DNA of 32,526 bases from Providencia sp. (GTDB lineage Bacteria > Pseudomonadota > Gammaproteobacteria > Enterobacterales > Enterobacteriaceae), in NCBI RefSeq assembly GCF_003533305.1, contig NZ_DOEH01000013.1, positions 1 through 32,526 of the forward strand, in the 5' to 3' direction. The position numbers and the translations under genes are program-made. The notes beneath the pieces are model-generated. The model was not told the origin of the DNA. It saw nothing but the letters and a program-made list of their open reading frames with translations, and did not search any database. Positions 20,795 through 30,016 of the stretch are shown here, one piece after another; positions within the stretch are counted from its first letter, which is position 1, and every line of letters begins with the position of its first letter.

Positions 20795-21732
20795 ACAGGA
20801 GAGTTGCAACCATCACTTTAAACCCGGCTTATGATTTGGTTGGCTTACTGCCTGAAATTGATACTGGTGAAGTGAATCTGGTTAAAACCGCAGGACTTCA
20901 TGCGGCAGGGAAAGGTATTAATGTGGCTAAGGTTCTAAAAAACCTTGGTATTGATGTCACTGTTGGCGGCTTTTTAGGTAAAGAAAATCAAGACGGTTTT
21001 CAAAAAGTGTTTAGTGAAACCGGCATTGCCAATCGCTTTCAAATTGTAGAAGGTCGAACACGCATTAATGTAAAGTTAACTGAAAAAAGCGGTCATGTGA
21101 CCGACTTTAATTTTTCAGGCTTCAAAGTCACGAAAGCAGATTGGCAACGTTTTGTCGCTGACTCACTCAGTTGGGCGGGCCAATTCGATATGATTTGTGT
21201 CAGCGGCAGTATTCCTGAAGGTGTTGATCTCGAAGATTTCACTAAATGGATGCTACGCCTACGTAATGAATGTATGTGCGTTATTTTTGATAGTAGCCGT
21301 GAATCTTTTGTTGCTGGCTTAAAATCCTCACCTTGGCTAGTCAAACCAAATCACCGCGAATTAGAAATCTGGGCAGGTAAACCACTACCGACACATAAAG
21401 ATGTCGTGGAAGCCGCGAATCAATTACGCAGCCAAGGCATTGCCCATGTTGTTATCTCCTTAGGTGCAGAAGGAGCAATGTGGGTAAATTCATCTGGCGC
21501 ATGGTTTGCTAAACCACCTCATTGTGAGGTTATCAGTACTGTTGGTGCCGGAGATTCAATGGTTGGCGGTCTAATTTATGGTCTGATGATGCGACAAACC
21601 AGTGAACATACGCTGCGCTTAGCAACTGCAATTTCCGCTCTTGCCGTTTCCCAACCGAATGTCGGTATCACAGATAGAACGCAGCTAGCTCGCATGATGG
21701 CGCGTATTGATTTGCAACCTTTCACGTTGTAG
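20791..21732 (+). CDS. fruK: 1-phosphofructokinase
   Basis: 313 residues, PfkB family. Substrate region NPAYDLVG, GLHAAGKGINVAKVLKNLG, then ATP site VISLGAEGAMWV and the anion hole GAGDSMVGG with catalytic Asp255. Phosphorylates fructose 1-phosphate to fructose 1,6-bisphosphate in the cytosol. The ATG overlaps the fruB stop, and fruA follows 14 bp after its own stop. Confidence 0.97.
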   Translation: MNRRVATITLNPAYDLVGLLPEIDTGEVNLVKTAGLHAAGKGINVAKVLKNLGIDVTVGGFLGKENQDGFQKVFSETGIANRFQIVEGRTRINVKLTEKSGHVTDFNFSGFKVTKADWQRFVADSLSWAGQFDMICVSGSIPEGVDLEDFTKWMLRLRNECMCVIFDSSRESFVAGLKSSPWLVKPNHRELEIWAGKPLPTHKDVVEAANQLRSQGIAHVVISLGAEGAMWVNSSGAWFAKPPHCEVISTVGAGDSMVGGLIYGLMMRQTSEHTLRLATAISALAVSQPNVGITDRTQLARMMARIDLQPFTL

Positions 21733-21746
21733 TGAGGATAAACATA

Positions 21747-23438
21747 ATGAAACTATGGATTACTGCAAATAATCAGCAAGGCCCCGCAGCGATAAAGCTT
21801 GCCTTTGATGCACTAAAAAGTGCGCTTTCCACGCAAGATATGTCGATTACCGATAAAGCAGCAGATGCTGATGTGGTTATTATTTTTGGGGACGAGCTGC
21901 CTGAAAATTTTGAAGCTCTGGATAAAAAAATCTATTTTGGCCATCCTGATGAAGCCATCAGACAGCCTACCGAATTTTTAGCTAAAGCAAAAGCTGAAGC
22001 CACAATAATAGAATCAACAACATCCGCACAAACAAATTCAAAAACGCTTTCTGTCCTTGCGGTTACCGCTTGCCCCACAGGGGTTGCTCATACTTATATG
22101 TCCGCTGAAGCGCTCGAAGCTGAAGCTAAAAAACGTGGCTGGAAAATCAAAGTTGAAACTCGCGGTTCTGTCGGTGTCGGTAATGAGATCACGGCAGAAG
22201 ATATTGACCAAGCTGATTTGGTGATCGTTGCTGCGGATATTGAAGTGAATGTCGACAAGTTTGCAGGCAAACGCATGTATCGCACCTCCACCAGCGCTGC
22301 ACTCAAGAAGACCGCCCAAGAGATGGATAAAGCACTGAAGGAGGCGACGGTATTTAGCGCTCAAAGTACTGCTAATTCTGAAACACATTCACAAGGTGAA
22401 AAACGCGGTGTCTATAAGCATTTACTGACTGGCGTTTCCTATATGTTACCGATGGTGGTCGCTGGGGGTCTTTGTACTGCGCTGTCATTCGCTTTCGGCT
22501 TAGACTCGGCTCAAGTACAAGGTACTTTGGCTTGGGCGCTTAAAGTTATCGGTGGTGATACCGCTCTCGGCTTAATGGTGCCAGTGCTTTCCGCTTATAT
22601 TGCTTACTCAATAGCCGATAGAACCGGTTTAACCCCTGGTTTAGTCGGCGGTGCCCTTGCCGTCACCTTAGGTGCAGGTTTTCTTGGCGGGATAGTGTCA
22701 GGATTTTTAGCCGGTTACTGTGCACTATTTCTTAGCACAAAAATTAAATTGCCACAGTCAATGGCGGCATTAAAGCCAATTTTAATTATACCGTTACTAT
22801 CCACATTAATTACCGGACTGGCGATGATCTATGTCATCGGTCAACCCGCTGCATTTTTAATGCTTAAGCTAACAACATGGTTGATCTCAATCCAAGGCAC
22901 TAATGCCATTATTTTAGGGGCTATTTTAGGTGCCATGATGTGTACGGATATGGGTGGACCAATTAATAAAGCCGCTTATGCTTTTGGTGTGAGTTTATTA
23001 AGTTCGCAAACCTATGCTCCAATGGCCGCCATTATGGCCGCAGGTATGGTACCACCACTAGCAATGGGGCTCTCAACATTACTTGCTCGCCATAAATTTG
23101 TGCAAGCTGAGCGAGAAGCGGGTAAAGCATCCTTTGTTTTAGGCTTATGTTTTATTTCTGAGGGGGCAATTCCATTCGCCGCTAAAGACCCCATCCGTGT
23201 GCTCCCAGTTTGTATTATCGGTGGAGCGATAACAGGTGCGTTATCCATGTTCTTTGGTATTCAATTAATGGCGCCACATGGTGGTTTATTCGTGCTGCTA
23301 ATACCCGAGGCGGTTAACCATGTTCTGATGTATTTATTCGCGATTATTGCCGGTACGTTGGTTTCAGGTATTTTGTATGCTTTGATTAAAAAAGCCAGCT
23401 CACCAGAAGCGGAACAAGAAATGGCAAGTATCGCTTAA
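21747..23438 (+). CDS. fruA: Fructose-specific PTS EIIBC component
   Basis: 563 residues from ATG 21747 with GAGGA nine bases upstream; a GTG at 21732 is in frame but lacks a site. IIB' (1-95), IIB with phosphocysteine Cys109 in TACPTGVAHTYM, then a IIC membrane domain (from about 225) with about ten hydrophobic spans and the conserved MCTDMGGPINKAAYAFG and ISEGAIPFAAKDP. It imports and phosphorylates fructose. Last gene of fruBKA. Confidence 0.97.
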   Translation: MKLWITANNQQGPAAIKLAFDALKSALSTQDMSITDKAADADVVIIFGDELPENFEALDKKIYFGHPDEAIRQPTEFLAKAKAEATIIESTTSAQTNSKTLSVLAVTACPTGVAHTYMSAEALEAEAKKRGWKIKVETRGSVGVGNEITAEDIDQADLVIVAADIEVNVDKFAGKRMYRTSTSAALKKTAQEMDKALKEATVFSAQSTANSETHSQGEKRGVYKHLLTGVSYMLPMVVAGGLCTALSFAFGLDSAQVQGTLAWALKVIGGDTALGLMVPVLSAYIAYSIADRTGLTPGLVGGALAVTLGAGFLGGIVSGFLAGYCALFLSTKIKLPQSMAALKPILIIPLLSTLITGLAMIYVIGQPAAFLMLKLTTWLISIQGTNAIILGAILGAMMCTDMGGPINKAAYAFGVSLLSSQTYAPMAAIMAAGMVPPLAMGLSTLLARHKFVQAEREAGKASFVLGLCFISEGAIPFAAKDPIRVLPVCIIGGAITGALSMFFGIQLMAPHGGLFVLLIPEAVNHVLMYLFAIIAGTLVSGILYALIKKASSPEAEQEMASIA

Positions 23439-23462
23439 TATATTGTGAATAAAAATATTTGA

Positions 23463-23487
23463 TTCCCCCTTAATTGGGGGATTTTTA
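23463..23487 (+). terminator. Terminator of fruBKA
   Basis: TTCCCCC and GGGGGAT pair around TTAATT, followed by TTTTT. It lies 26 bp after the fruA stop; the phosphatase gene converges 20 bp further on. Confidence 0.88.
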
Positions 23488-23507
23488 ATAGGTATATCTG
23501 TTTATTG

Positions 23508-24725
23508 TTAAACTAGCTTATCCGTCTTCATGATTTTTTCAACTTCCTGTAATGTATGATGCTGTTCTCTAGTCTGAACCATAGTTGGTGTACCACTTTC
23601 ACGTAAATCTAAGATAATTTCTGTTGCTGATAATGTATTTTCTGATTTCATTAATTGCATTGCACCAACAACCAATCCTGTACGACCAACACCAGCTTTA
23701 CAGTGAATCAAAGGAAGTTGTTCTCTTAGGTTATTCTCTTTGTTTCTATTACTTGTGGCCCATCCATTTAACTTTGTTTTAGTCATTAAATTAACTTCTT
23801 TTGCTAAAGCGACTACATCCATTGCTTTTACTGTTGTTTTATCTTCCCAATTAGTGACATGACTCACCGGTATATAATGATTTTTTTTAATACCATCTTG
23901 GGCATAACTTATTTTCATTTTATAACGTTCAATGATTAACTCCCCCTTCTTAATAGTGATATGTTTATTAGGGCGAGTGACAGTTACCTCAAAAGCTCCA
24001 CTTTTTTTATTTTCCATAAAATAGGCTGGGAGTTTGCCTTTTATTATATCATTTTTTGACGCTAAAATCAGTATGGCGGGAACTTTATTATCCACAATCA
24101 TTCGAATATGGTTTTCTAATTTTTTACTATCTTCTATAGGATACTGAGAGCGAATAGCAATATTTTCACCATTAATTTGCAAATGATTAGCCGGTAAGCC
24201 TATTTTTTTATTTAGTTCATCAATGATATGTACTTGAGTTTTTTTAGCTGTGGGTATATCACTATACCGAGCGCCAAGAACACCATTACTTTTATTTACA
24301 TAAACAATTTTTTGATCGGTAATCCTTTGGCTTGTCATAGCCTTTAATTGTTCAAAACTTAGCTGTTCATCTAGTGCCAGAAGAGAATTACTTGGTCCTT
24401 GAGTTAAAGCGATAGCTTCATAATTTTGGGATGCTGTTGACCTAATATTCTGAGTATCAGTTGGTACATGTTGTTTTCTGATTCCAATTACCTTATCAAT
24501 AATCGAATGGCTCCATTGTTTTAATGTGTTAATGGCACTTTGTATTTTCGATAAAAATGGTGTTTTTATCGTTGTATTTTTAACAGACTTCATATTCGCC
24601 AATAAAGTTGGAGGTGCAGTCTTTTGCTCTTTAACACCAGCAATATCATCTGTAAATTCAGTAGAATGAGGCAAAGAAGTAACTTGTGCTATAACAGCTT
24701 GTTTTTTAAATACATTCACGATCAA
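23508..24725 (-). CDS. YopH/SptP-like protein tyrosine phosphatase, probable type III effector
   Basis: 405 residues from a TTG at 24725; a GTG at 24719 or a later ATG are alternatives. The catalytic domain (about 110-405) follows YopH block by block: SQYPIEDSKKLENHIRMIVD, VPAILILAS, LPAYF, the general-acid loop HVTNWEDK (Asp295, WED instead of WPD), the P-loop HCKAGVGRTG (341-350, Cys342 and Arg348), and the Q-loop MVQTREQHHTL. Residues 1-110 have low order, as expected for a secretion and chaperone-binding region. It should remove phosphate from host phosphotyrosine proteins. Codon use is AT-rich, suggesting transfer. Catalytic residues are intact; secretion is inference, since no secretion genes are in the window. 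Confidence 0.85.
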   Translation of the reverse strand: MIVNVFKKQAVIAQVTSLPHSTEFTDDIAGVKEQKTAPPTLLANMKSVKNTTIKTPFLSKIQSAINTLKQWSHSIIDKVIGIRKQHVPTDTQNIRSTASQNYEAIALTQGPSNSLLALDEQLSFEQLKAMTSQRITDQKIVYVNKSNGVLGARYSDIPTAKKTQVHIIDELNKKIGLPANHLQINGENIAIRSQYPIEDSKKLENHIRMIVDNKVPAILILASKNDIIKGKLPAYFMENKKSGAFEVTVTRPNKHITIKKGELIIERYKMKISYAQDGIKKNHYIPVSHVTNWEDKTTVKAMDVVALAKEVNLMTKTKLNGWATSNRNKENNLREQLPLIHCKAGVGRTGLVVGAMQLMKSENTLSATEIILDLRESGTPTMVQTREQHHTLQEVEKIMKTDKLV

Positions 24726-24948
24726 CTATCTCAAATAATAATTAACTTGTTTATTACTTAATCTTATTATTCATTATAGGAATAATTGTTTCTTTCAAAT
24801 TTAGCCATAAATTAGTTATGACCATACAGAAGTGACAAGAATCGATCTCAGTTTAAATTACGATGGATTATCAATAAATTTTCACCTACTCCTTCGAACC
24901 AGCGCGCCTAAATCAATTTAGCATTAAATTTTAATTTTAATAATATTA

Positions 24949-25815
24949 TTAAATAACTTTATTAATCACACTAAAACTTTCAAAAAAAGTATCAGCTTTA
25001 TTACTTTTAAAAGAAAGTGCAAATAGCTCTTTTTTTGGTTCTGGAAGTTTCCTCTCATAACCAGATTGTGGTAAAGATAGTTTTTTCCGATTATTTATTG
25101 TTTCCGTTATGTGGCCTAATAGATTTTGTTTATCATCTTCATTTAAATAGGAAACATCCAACCAATTAACAACATGAATAACGGGTATTGACGTAACCAC
25201 CTTGTCACCACCAAGTGTAATATTGTAGTTATCGATAGCCAATCGGCCTATATTCTGAGTATTTGAAGTTTTAACGGAAAGAATATTGATATCGCCATAT
25301 TTTTTAAATTTTTCACCTTGAAAAAAGATAGGTGCATGAGCGTCATCACACGTTTTTTCCTCAAGTTCTGTATTTGTAGCTAAAATTATCAATGCACTTG
25401 GTGCCTCATTGAGTAATATTTTTAAATATTGTTCAGTATATTTAGACGCACTTAAAAGCTCATTCGATTTTCTTATTAAATTTTCTTTGTTTATAATGGA
25501 TAGGCCATTTTCTTTTTTATTCACAACACTAATATCTTTAGCGAAATCATTACCTTCATCCTTAATATAGCTAATAAAACTGGGTTTTAAGGTTGTCATA
25601 GATGAAGCATGTTTATTAATAATGCAATGAATAAATCGATGCCATAAATTAATCATCTGATTTTTTAATCCACGAAAACAAGAAGGTCTATTAATATTGG
25701 TATTTTTCACCGATGTTATACTCATATTTTGCTGAGCATCACTATTTTGTCGATTTTCATTTTGTAGGGGCATATTAACTGGAGATCTACCTAATAAACT
25801 GGCCGCTGTTGTCAT
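24949..25815 (-). CDS. Non-catalytic paralogue of the YopH-like phosphatase
   Basis: 288 residues, AAGGGA upstream of the ATG. It shares with the neighbouring phosphatase a segment beginning SITSVKNTNINRP, an amphipathic stretch (NLWHRFIHCIINKH), the core SALIILATNTELEE (140-153) and SIPVIHVVNWLDVS (209-222), which aligns with the general-acid loop (Asp220). The P-loop cysteine and arginine are absent: where the active copy has HCKAGVGRTG, this protein has an unrelated 30-residue tail. The region between the N-terminus and the core is also shorter. It is therefore a pseudo-enzyme or a degraded gene. The frame is clean for 288 codons, which suggests retention. It could be a decoy, a regulator of the active copy or a secreted scaffold. 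The 222 bp between the two genes hold no gene. Confidence 0.7.
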   Translation of the reverse strand: MTTAASLLGRSPVNMPLQNENRQNSDAQQNMSITSVKNTNINRPSCFRGLKNQMINLWHRFIHCIINKHASSMTTLKPSFISYIKDEGNDFAKDISVVNKKENGLSIINKENLIRKSNELLSASKYTEQYLKILLNEAPSALIILATNTELEEKTCDDAHAPIFFQGEKFKKYGDINILSVKTSNTQNIGRLAIDNYNITLGGDKVVTSIPVIHVVNWLDVSYLNEDDKQNLLGHITETINNRKKLSLPQSGYERKLPEPKKELFALSFKSNKADTFFESFSVINKVI

Positions 25816-25911
25816 AACTTTGTTCCCTTATATCAAATAATTGCAGATTGTATGTAATTCATACACATTATTTGACAACAAAATAATTATTTCTTGCAGA
25901 TTTAGAAACTA

Positions 25912-25980
25912 ACCAAGCTATCCCAATGAGCATACACAAGTATGTGATTCGGGTAGCCGAGTGAAACCAACGACACTAAA
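25912..25980. repeat. ERIC-like repeat, partial
   Basis: The central palindrome (CCCAATGAGCATAC, ACAAG, TATGTGATTCGGG) and the right flank GTAGCCGAGTGAAACCAACG are almost identical to those of the complete copy at 26226-26350. The outer arms are not recognisable. The gap 25816-26352 has no gene and contains three ERIC-like units. Confidence 0.75.
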
Positions 25981-26093
25981 ACTGATATGTTATTTACACA
26001 CAATATTTGAGAAGAAAATAATTATTTCTTGTTCTTGAAGGTTTGAAGGTTTTATAAAACCATTAGCTATTTTTTATCATTTATGACCATTGA

Positions 26094-26220
26094 ATACGCT
26101 AAATAATTCATACTGTGGGTAGACGGCAAGTAAGGGAATTTCAGGGTATACATAAGTATATTATTCAGGTAGCCAAATGGAACTAACAAAACTATTAATG
26201 ACTTTTAATAAATTATATCC
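26094..26220. repeat. ERIC-like repeat, diverged
   Basis: It keeps the order of ERIC elements (GGCAAGTAAGG, a TATACATAAGTATA centre, then CAGGTAGCCAAATGGAACTAAC) but differs from the neighbouring copies at many positions, so it is an older copy. The ends are approximate. Confidence 0.6.
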
Positions 26221-26225
26221 ATTAA

Positions 26226-26350
26226 ATACTCAAAATAGTTCGAGTTGTAGCAAGGCGGTAAACAAGGCTATCCCGATGAGCATACACAAGTATGTGATTC
26301 GGGTAGCCGAGTGAAACCAACGCTGCTACAGCTTGAAATATGATGAGTAT
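26226..26350. repeat. ERIC (IRU) repeat, complete
   Basis: 125 bp starting ATACTCAAAATAGTTCGAG and ending AAATATGATGAGTAT, with an imperfect palindromic centre (CCCGATGAGCATAC ... TATGTGATTCGGG). Length, ends and centre match the enterobacterial repetitive intergenic consensus (about 127 bp). It lies two bases after the cysS stop codon, so it is part of the cysS 3' end and may affect its mRNA. Confidence 0.85.
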
Positions 26351-26352
26351 TT

Positions 26353-27741
26353 TTATTTACGGCGCCAAATCGTGCCAGCAGTGCTATCTTCCAGTACAAT
26401 CCCCATGGCAGTTAGCTCATCACGCGCCACGTCCGCTAATGCCCATTCTTTATTCTTACGCGCATCATTACGTTGCTTAATTAACGCTTCGATTTTAGCC
26501 ACTTCAGCGTCATCTTCCGTTTGTGCGCCGCCTTTCAAAAAGGTTTCCGGATCTTGCTCTAAAAGACCTAATACCCCCGAAAGCTCACGCAACTGAGCAG
26601 CCATACCGTTTGCCGCAGCCATATCTTCAGCTTTTAAGCGGTTAATCTCACGTACCATATCAAACAGTGCGGAATAAGCTTCTGGGGTATTAAAATCGTC
26701 ATTCATTGCGGCACAAAAACGGGCTTTAAACTCCTCACCACCTTTAGGAGTCGCTGTTTTATCCGTTCCGCGTAAAGCCGTATACAGTCGCTCTAACGCA
26801 GTACGTGCTTGCTTTAAGTTTTCTTCTGTATAGTTAAGCTGGCTGCGATAATGACCAGATAATAAGAAATAACGCACTGTTTCAGCATCGTAATACGCTA
26901 ATACATCACGGATCGTAAAAAAGTTATCGAGAGATTTAGACATTTTCTCTCTATCGACCATCACCATACCCGAGTGCATCCAATAATTAACATAAGGACC
27001 ATCATGGGCGCAGGTGGATTGAGCGATTTCATTTTCATGATGTGGGAACATTAAATCAGAACCTCCACCATGAATATCAAAATGATGACCAAGGGATTTG
27101 CTATTCATTGCAGAACATTCAATGTGCCAGCCTGGACGGCCTAAGCCCCAAGGTGATTCCCAGCTTGGTTCACCTTCTTTCGACATTTTCCATAATACAA
27201 AATCCATTGGATTACGTTTTACATCAGCGACTTCAACACGCGCACCTGCTTGTAATTGGTCTAAATCTTGGCGAGATAATAACCCGTAATCTGGGTCAGT
27301 TTTTACTTCAAACATCACATCGCCATTTTCAGCGACGTAGGCGTGGCCGCGCTGAATTAAACTTTGGGTTAATTCGATAATTTCTTCAATGTGCCTTGTC
27401 GCTCGAGGCTCACTATCTGGACGCAGAATATTTAATGCATCAAAATCTTTATGCATTTCAGCTAACATACGTGTCGTTAACGCTTCAACAGTTTCATTAT
27501 TTTCTGCTGCACGCTTAATAATTTTATCGTCAATATCCGTTACATTACGCACATAATTTAAATCGTAACCTAAATAACGTAAATAACGGCTAATTGCATC
27601 AAAAGCAACAAAGGTACGTCCGTGACCAATATGGCACAGATCGTAAATGGTGATGCCACACACGTACATCCCAATTTTCCCTGAGTGGATGGGCTTAAAT
27701 TCTTCTTTTTGACGACTTAGTGTGTTGTAAATTTGTAGCAT
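26353..27741 (-). CDS. cysS: Cysteinyl-tRNA synthetase
   Basis: 462 residues (461 in E. coli) from ATG 27741 ([18 protein letters not shown]). Class I synthetase. Zinc-binding Cys in [10 protein letters not shown], the HIGH-type motif HIGHGR, the WHIECSAM segment, HHENEIAQS, and KMSKS with the catalytic lysines. It charges tRNA-Cys in the cytosol. It is transcribed away from ppiB, as in E. coli. Confidence 0.98.
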   Translation of the reverse strand: MLQIYNTLSRQKEEFKPIHSGKIGMYVCGITIYDLCHIGHGRTFVAFDAISRYLRYLGYDLNYVRNVTDIDDKIIKRAAENNETVEALTTRMLAEMHKDFDALNILRPDSEPRATRHIEEIIELTQSLIQRGHAYVAENGDVMFEVKTDPDYGLLSRQDLDQLQAGARVEVADVKRNPMDFVLWKMSKEGEPSWESPWGLGRPGWHIECSAMNSKSLGHHFDIHGGGSDLMFPHHENEIAQSTCAHDGPYVNYWMHSGMVMVDREKMSKSLDNFFTIRDVLAYYDAETVRYFLLSGHYRSQLNYTEENLKQARTALERLYTALRGTDKTATPKGGEEFKARFCAAMNDDFNTPEAYSALFDMVREINRLKAEDMAAANGMAAQLRELSGVLGLLEQDPETFLKGGAQTEDDAEVAKIEALIKQRNDARKNKEWALADVARDELTAMGIVLEDSTAGTIWRRK

Positions 27742-28115
27742 CTGAATTTTTCCATTTGTTAGCACAATATGTGTTATTTATCATTTAGTTGAAACATGTC
27801 ACAGATTAAGGCAGCGATCATATCTCATGACTTAAAATACTTCGGATCGCCACAAGGCGAAAAGTTGAACGATAACCACGATATCCACATTAGCTATCTG
27901 TGAATAAAAATACCATGATATTGAACCCCGATCACCCCCAGAATGCAAGGTATTGAACAGGGTTTATTCCCCGATACTGGACTTATTTTGCGCACAATAA
28001 AATTTTTACAAAATGCGCTGTCGCTTCAAGTCAGGTTTCATCTGTGATATAAACTTTCTGATCTCAACGCTTTCATCAGAGAGCGCATAAAAAACAATTA
28101 TTCAGGATAGCTATT
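27742..28115. other. Divergent intergenic region cysS / ppiB
   Basis: 374 bp without a gene. A possible ppiB -10 (TATAAA, 28048-28053) lies about 60 bp before its start codon; the -35 is not clear. I see no terminator, repeat or known operator. Confidence 0.4.
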
Positions 28116-28610
28116 ATGGTTACATTTCATACAAATCACGGTGACATTGTTATTAAAACTTTTAACGACGAAGCACCAGTAACTGTCGAAAACTTCTTAG
28201 CTTACTGCCGCGAAGGCTTTTACAATAATACCATTTTCCACCGTGTTATTAACGGTTTCATGGTTCAGGGCGGTGGTTTTGAGCCTGGCATGAAACAAAA
28301 AGACACGAAAGCCATGATTAAAAATGAAGCCAACAACGGTTTAAAAAATACCCGTGGTACATTGGCGATGGCACGTACTAATGATCCACACTCTGCAACT
28401 GCACAATTTTTTATTAACGTTGCAGACAATGACTTCTTGAACTTCCGTTCAGAGCGCCCTGATGGTTGGGGTTACTGTGTATTCGCTGAAGTTGTTGAAG
28501 GTATGGACGTTGTTGACAAGATCAAAGGCGTAGCAACGGGTCGTAGTGGTCACCACCAAGACGTACCACGCGAAGACGTTCTGATCGAAAAAGTGACTAT
28601 CAGCGAGTAA
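28116..28610 (+). CDS. ppiB: Peptidyl-prolyl cis-trans isomerase B (cyclophilin)
   Basis: 164 residues, the E. coli PpiB length. Cyclophilin core: [13 protein letters not shown] (catalytic Arg), [18 protein letters not shown] and [20 protein letters not shown]. No signal peptide, so cytosolic. It speeds prolyl bond rotation during folding. lpxH follows 11 bp after. Confidence 0.97.
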   Translation: MVTFHTNHGDIVIKTFNDEAPVTVENFLAYCREGFYNNTIFHRVINGFMVQGGGFEPGMKQKDTKAMIKNEANNGLKNTRGTLAMARTNDPHSATAQFFINVADNDFLNFRSERPDGWGYCVFAEVVEGMDVVDKIKGVATGRSGHHQDVPREDVLIEKVTISE

Positions 28611-28621
28611 TCTCAGAAGAT

Positions 28622-29344
28622 ATGTCCACTTACATCATTGCAGATTTACATCTGAGTGAAGATGAACCGGCGATCACCGCCGGTTTTATCCATTTTATTC
28701 AGCAGCAAGCTATCCACGCTGAGCGCTTATACATACTCGGTGATTTTTTCAATTATTGGATTGGCGATGATGACGATAATCCGCTTCACCTACAGGTAGC
28801 TCAAGCGCTAAAACAACTGACTGAGCGCGGTATCCCTTGCTATTTCATTCATGGAAATCGTGATTTTTTAATTGGTCAACGTTATGCTAAACAGTGCGGT
28901 ATGACTATCTTACCTCAAGAAACATTGTTAGAACTGTATGGTAAACGAATATTGATTTTACACGGCGATACCCTGTGTATTGATGATGCAGCCTATCAAA
29001 ATTACCGTAAAAAAGTACATACACCTTGGATACAAAAGCTCTTTCTCACTCTACCCTTGTTTATTCGCCGCCGAATTGCACAAAAAATGCGCAGTGATAG
29101 CCAGCACGCGAGCAGTATGAAATCTGAGTCGATCATGGATGTTAATCCACAAGCCGTCATTACTGAGATGCAAAAATATCATGCTGACTGGATGATCCAC
29201 GGACACACCCACCGTCCTGCTATCCATGAAATTGCCATTAATGACAAACCACATTATCGAGGTGTGCTCGGTGCATGGCATCAAGAAGGCTCTGCATTTG
29301 TGATTAATGAACAAGGTATTGAGCTCATTTTTTTCCCATTCTGA
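28622..29344 (+). CDS. lpxH: UDP-2,3-diacylglucosamine hydrolase
   Basis: 240 residues. Metallophosphoesterase motifs in order: DLH (D8, H10), [27 protein letters not shown] and HGHTHRPA. It cleaves UDP-2,3-diacylglucosamine to lipid X and UMP, the fourth step of lipid A synthesis, at the inner face of the membrane. It is co-transcribed with ppiB. Confidence 0.97.
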   Translation: MSTYIIADLHLSEDEPAITAGFIHFIQQQAIHAERLYILGDFFNYWIGDDDDNPLHLQVAQALKQLTERGIPCYFIHGNRDFLIGQRYAKQCGMTILPQETLLELYGKRILILHGDTLCIDDAAYQNYRKKVHTPWIQKLFLTLPLFIRRRIAQKMRSDSQHASSMKSESIMDVNPQAVITEMQKYHADWMIHGHTHRPAIHEIAINDKPHYRGVLGAWHQEGSAFVINEQGIELIFFPF

Positions 29345-29403
29345 TTAATTTATCTCTCATTATTTTTATCGTTTACGCCTACTGTTAGCTTAAAAAAACA
29401 ACC

Positions 29404-29441
29404 ACGCAAACGTTTTCCTTACCGCATTACCATGATATGAT
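29404..29441 (+). promoter_or_regulatory. PurR box and promoter of purEK
   Basis: ACGCAAACGTTTTCCT (29404-29419) fits the PurR consensus almost perfectly. A -10-like TATGAT (29436-29441) lies 17 bp after the box's TTTTCC, so bound PurR would cover the -35. Repression by purines (hypoxanthine/guanine with PurR) is expected. Confidence 0.88.
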
Positions 29442-29500
29442 CGACTTAATTCCATTTCCCACCTTACCGGTGATATTTTTTAAATACAGGGAAGCACTAA

Positions 29501-30016
29501 ATGACTGCCCAAGTTCCTGCTCAATCTGCGGCAAAAATCGCCATTGTTATGGGTTCTAAAAGTGATTGGACAACCATGCAGCATGCTGCTGATGTGTTGA
29601 CTGAACTGCAACTGCCTTTTCATGTTGAAATTGTCTCCGCTCATCGCACGCCCGATAAACTGTTTTCATTTGCAGAACAGGCTAAAAAAAACGGCTTTGA
29701 TGTGATCATTGCAGGTGCAGGTGGAGCGGCACATTTACCCGGTATGTTAGCAGCGAAAACCCTCGTGCCTATTCTAGGCGTTCCTGTACAAAGTGCTGCA
29801 CTTAGTGGAGTTGATAGCCTGTATTCTATCGTGCAAATGCCAAAGGGCATTCCTGTTGGCACCTTAGCAATAGGGAAAGCAGGAGCCGCAAACGCCGCAC
29901 TATTAGCGGCACAAATTTTGGCGATAACCAATCCGGATATTTTTAAACGCTTATCAGCATGGCGTGAAACACAAACTCAAGATGTGCTAAATAACCCAGA
30001 TCCACGGGAGGCATAA
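29501..30016 (+). CDS. purE: N5-carboxyaminoimidazole ribonucleotide mutase
   Basis: 171 residues. [10 protein letters not shown] near the N-terminus (substrate loop), [10 protein letters not shown] with the catalytic His, and [15 protein letters not shown] followed by GVPV are the class I PurE motifs. It converts N5-CAIR to CAIR in purine synthesis. It overlaps purK by one base (TAATG). Confidence 0.97.
   Translation: MTAQVPAQSAAKIAIVMGSKSDWTTMQHAADVLTELQLPFHVEIVSAHRTPDKLFSFAEQAKKNGFDVIIAGAGGAAHLPGMLAAKTLVPILGVPVQSAALSGVDSLYSIVQMPKGIPVGTLAIGKAGAANAALLAAQILAITNPDIFKRLSAWRETQTQDVLNNPDPREA

Noticed and set aside
25912..26350. CRISPR-like array
   Set aside because: Repeated units are palindromic, irregularly spaced and of unequal similarity, with no uniform spacers; they match ERIC elements.
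26333..26596. Plus-strand frame of 87 codons opposite cysS
   Set aside because: Antisense to the strongly conserved end of cysS and starting in an ERIC repeat.
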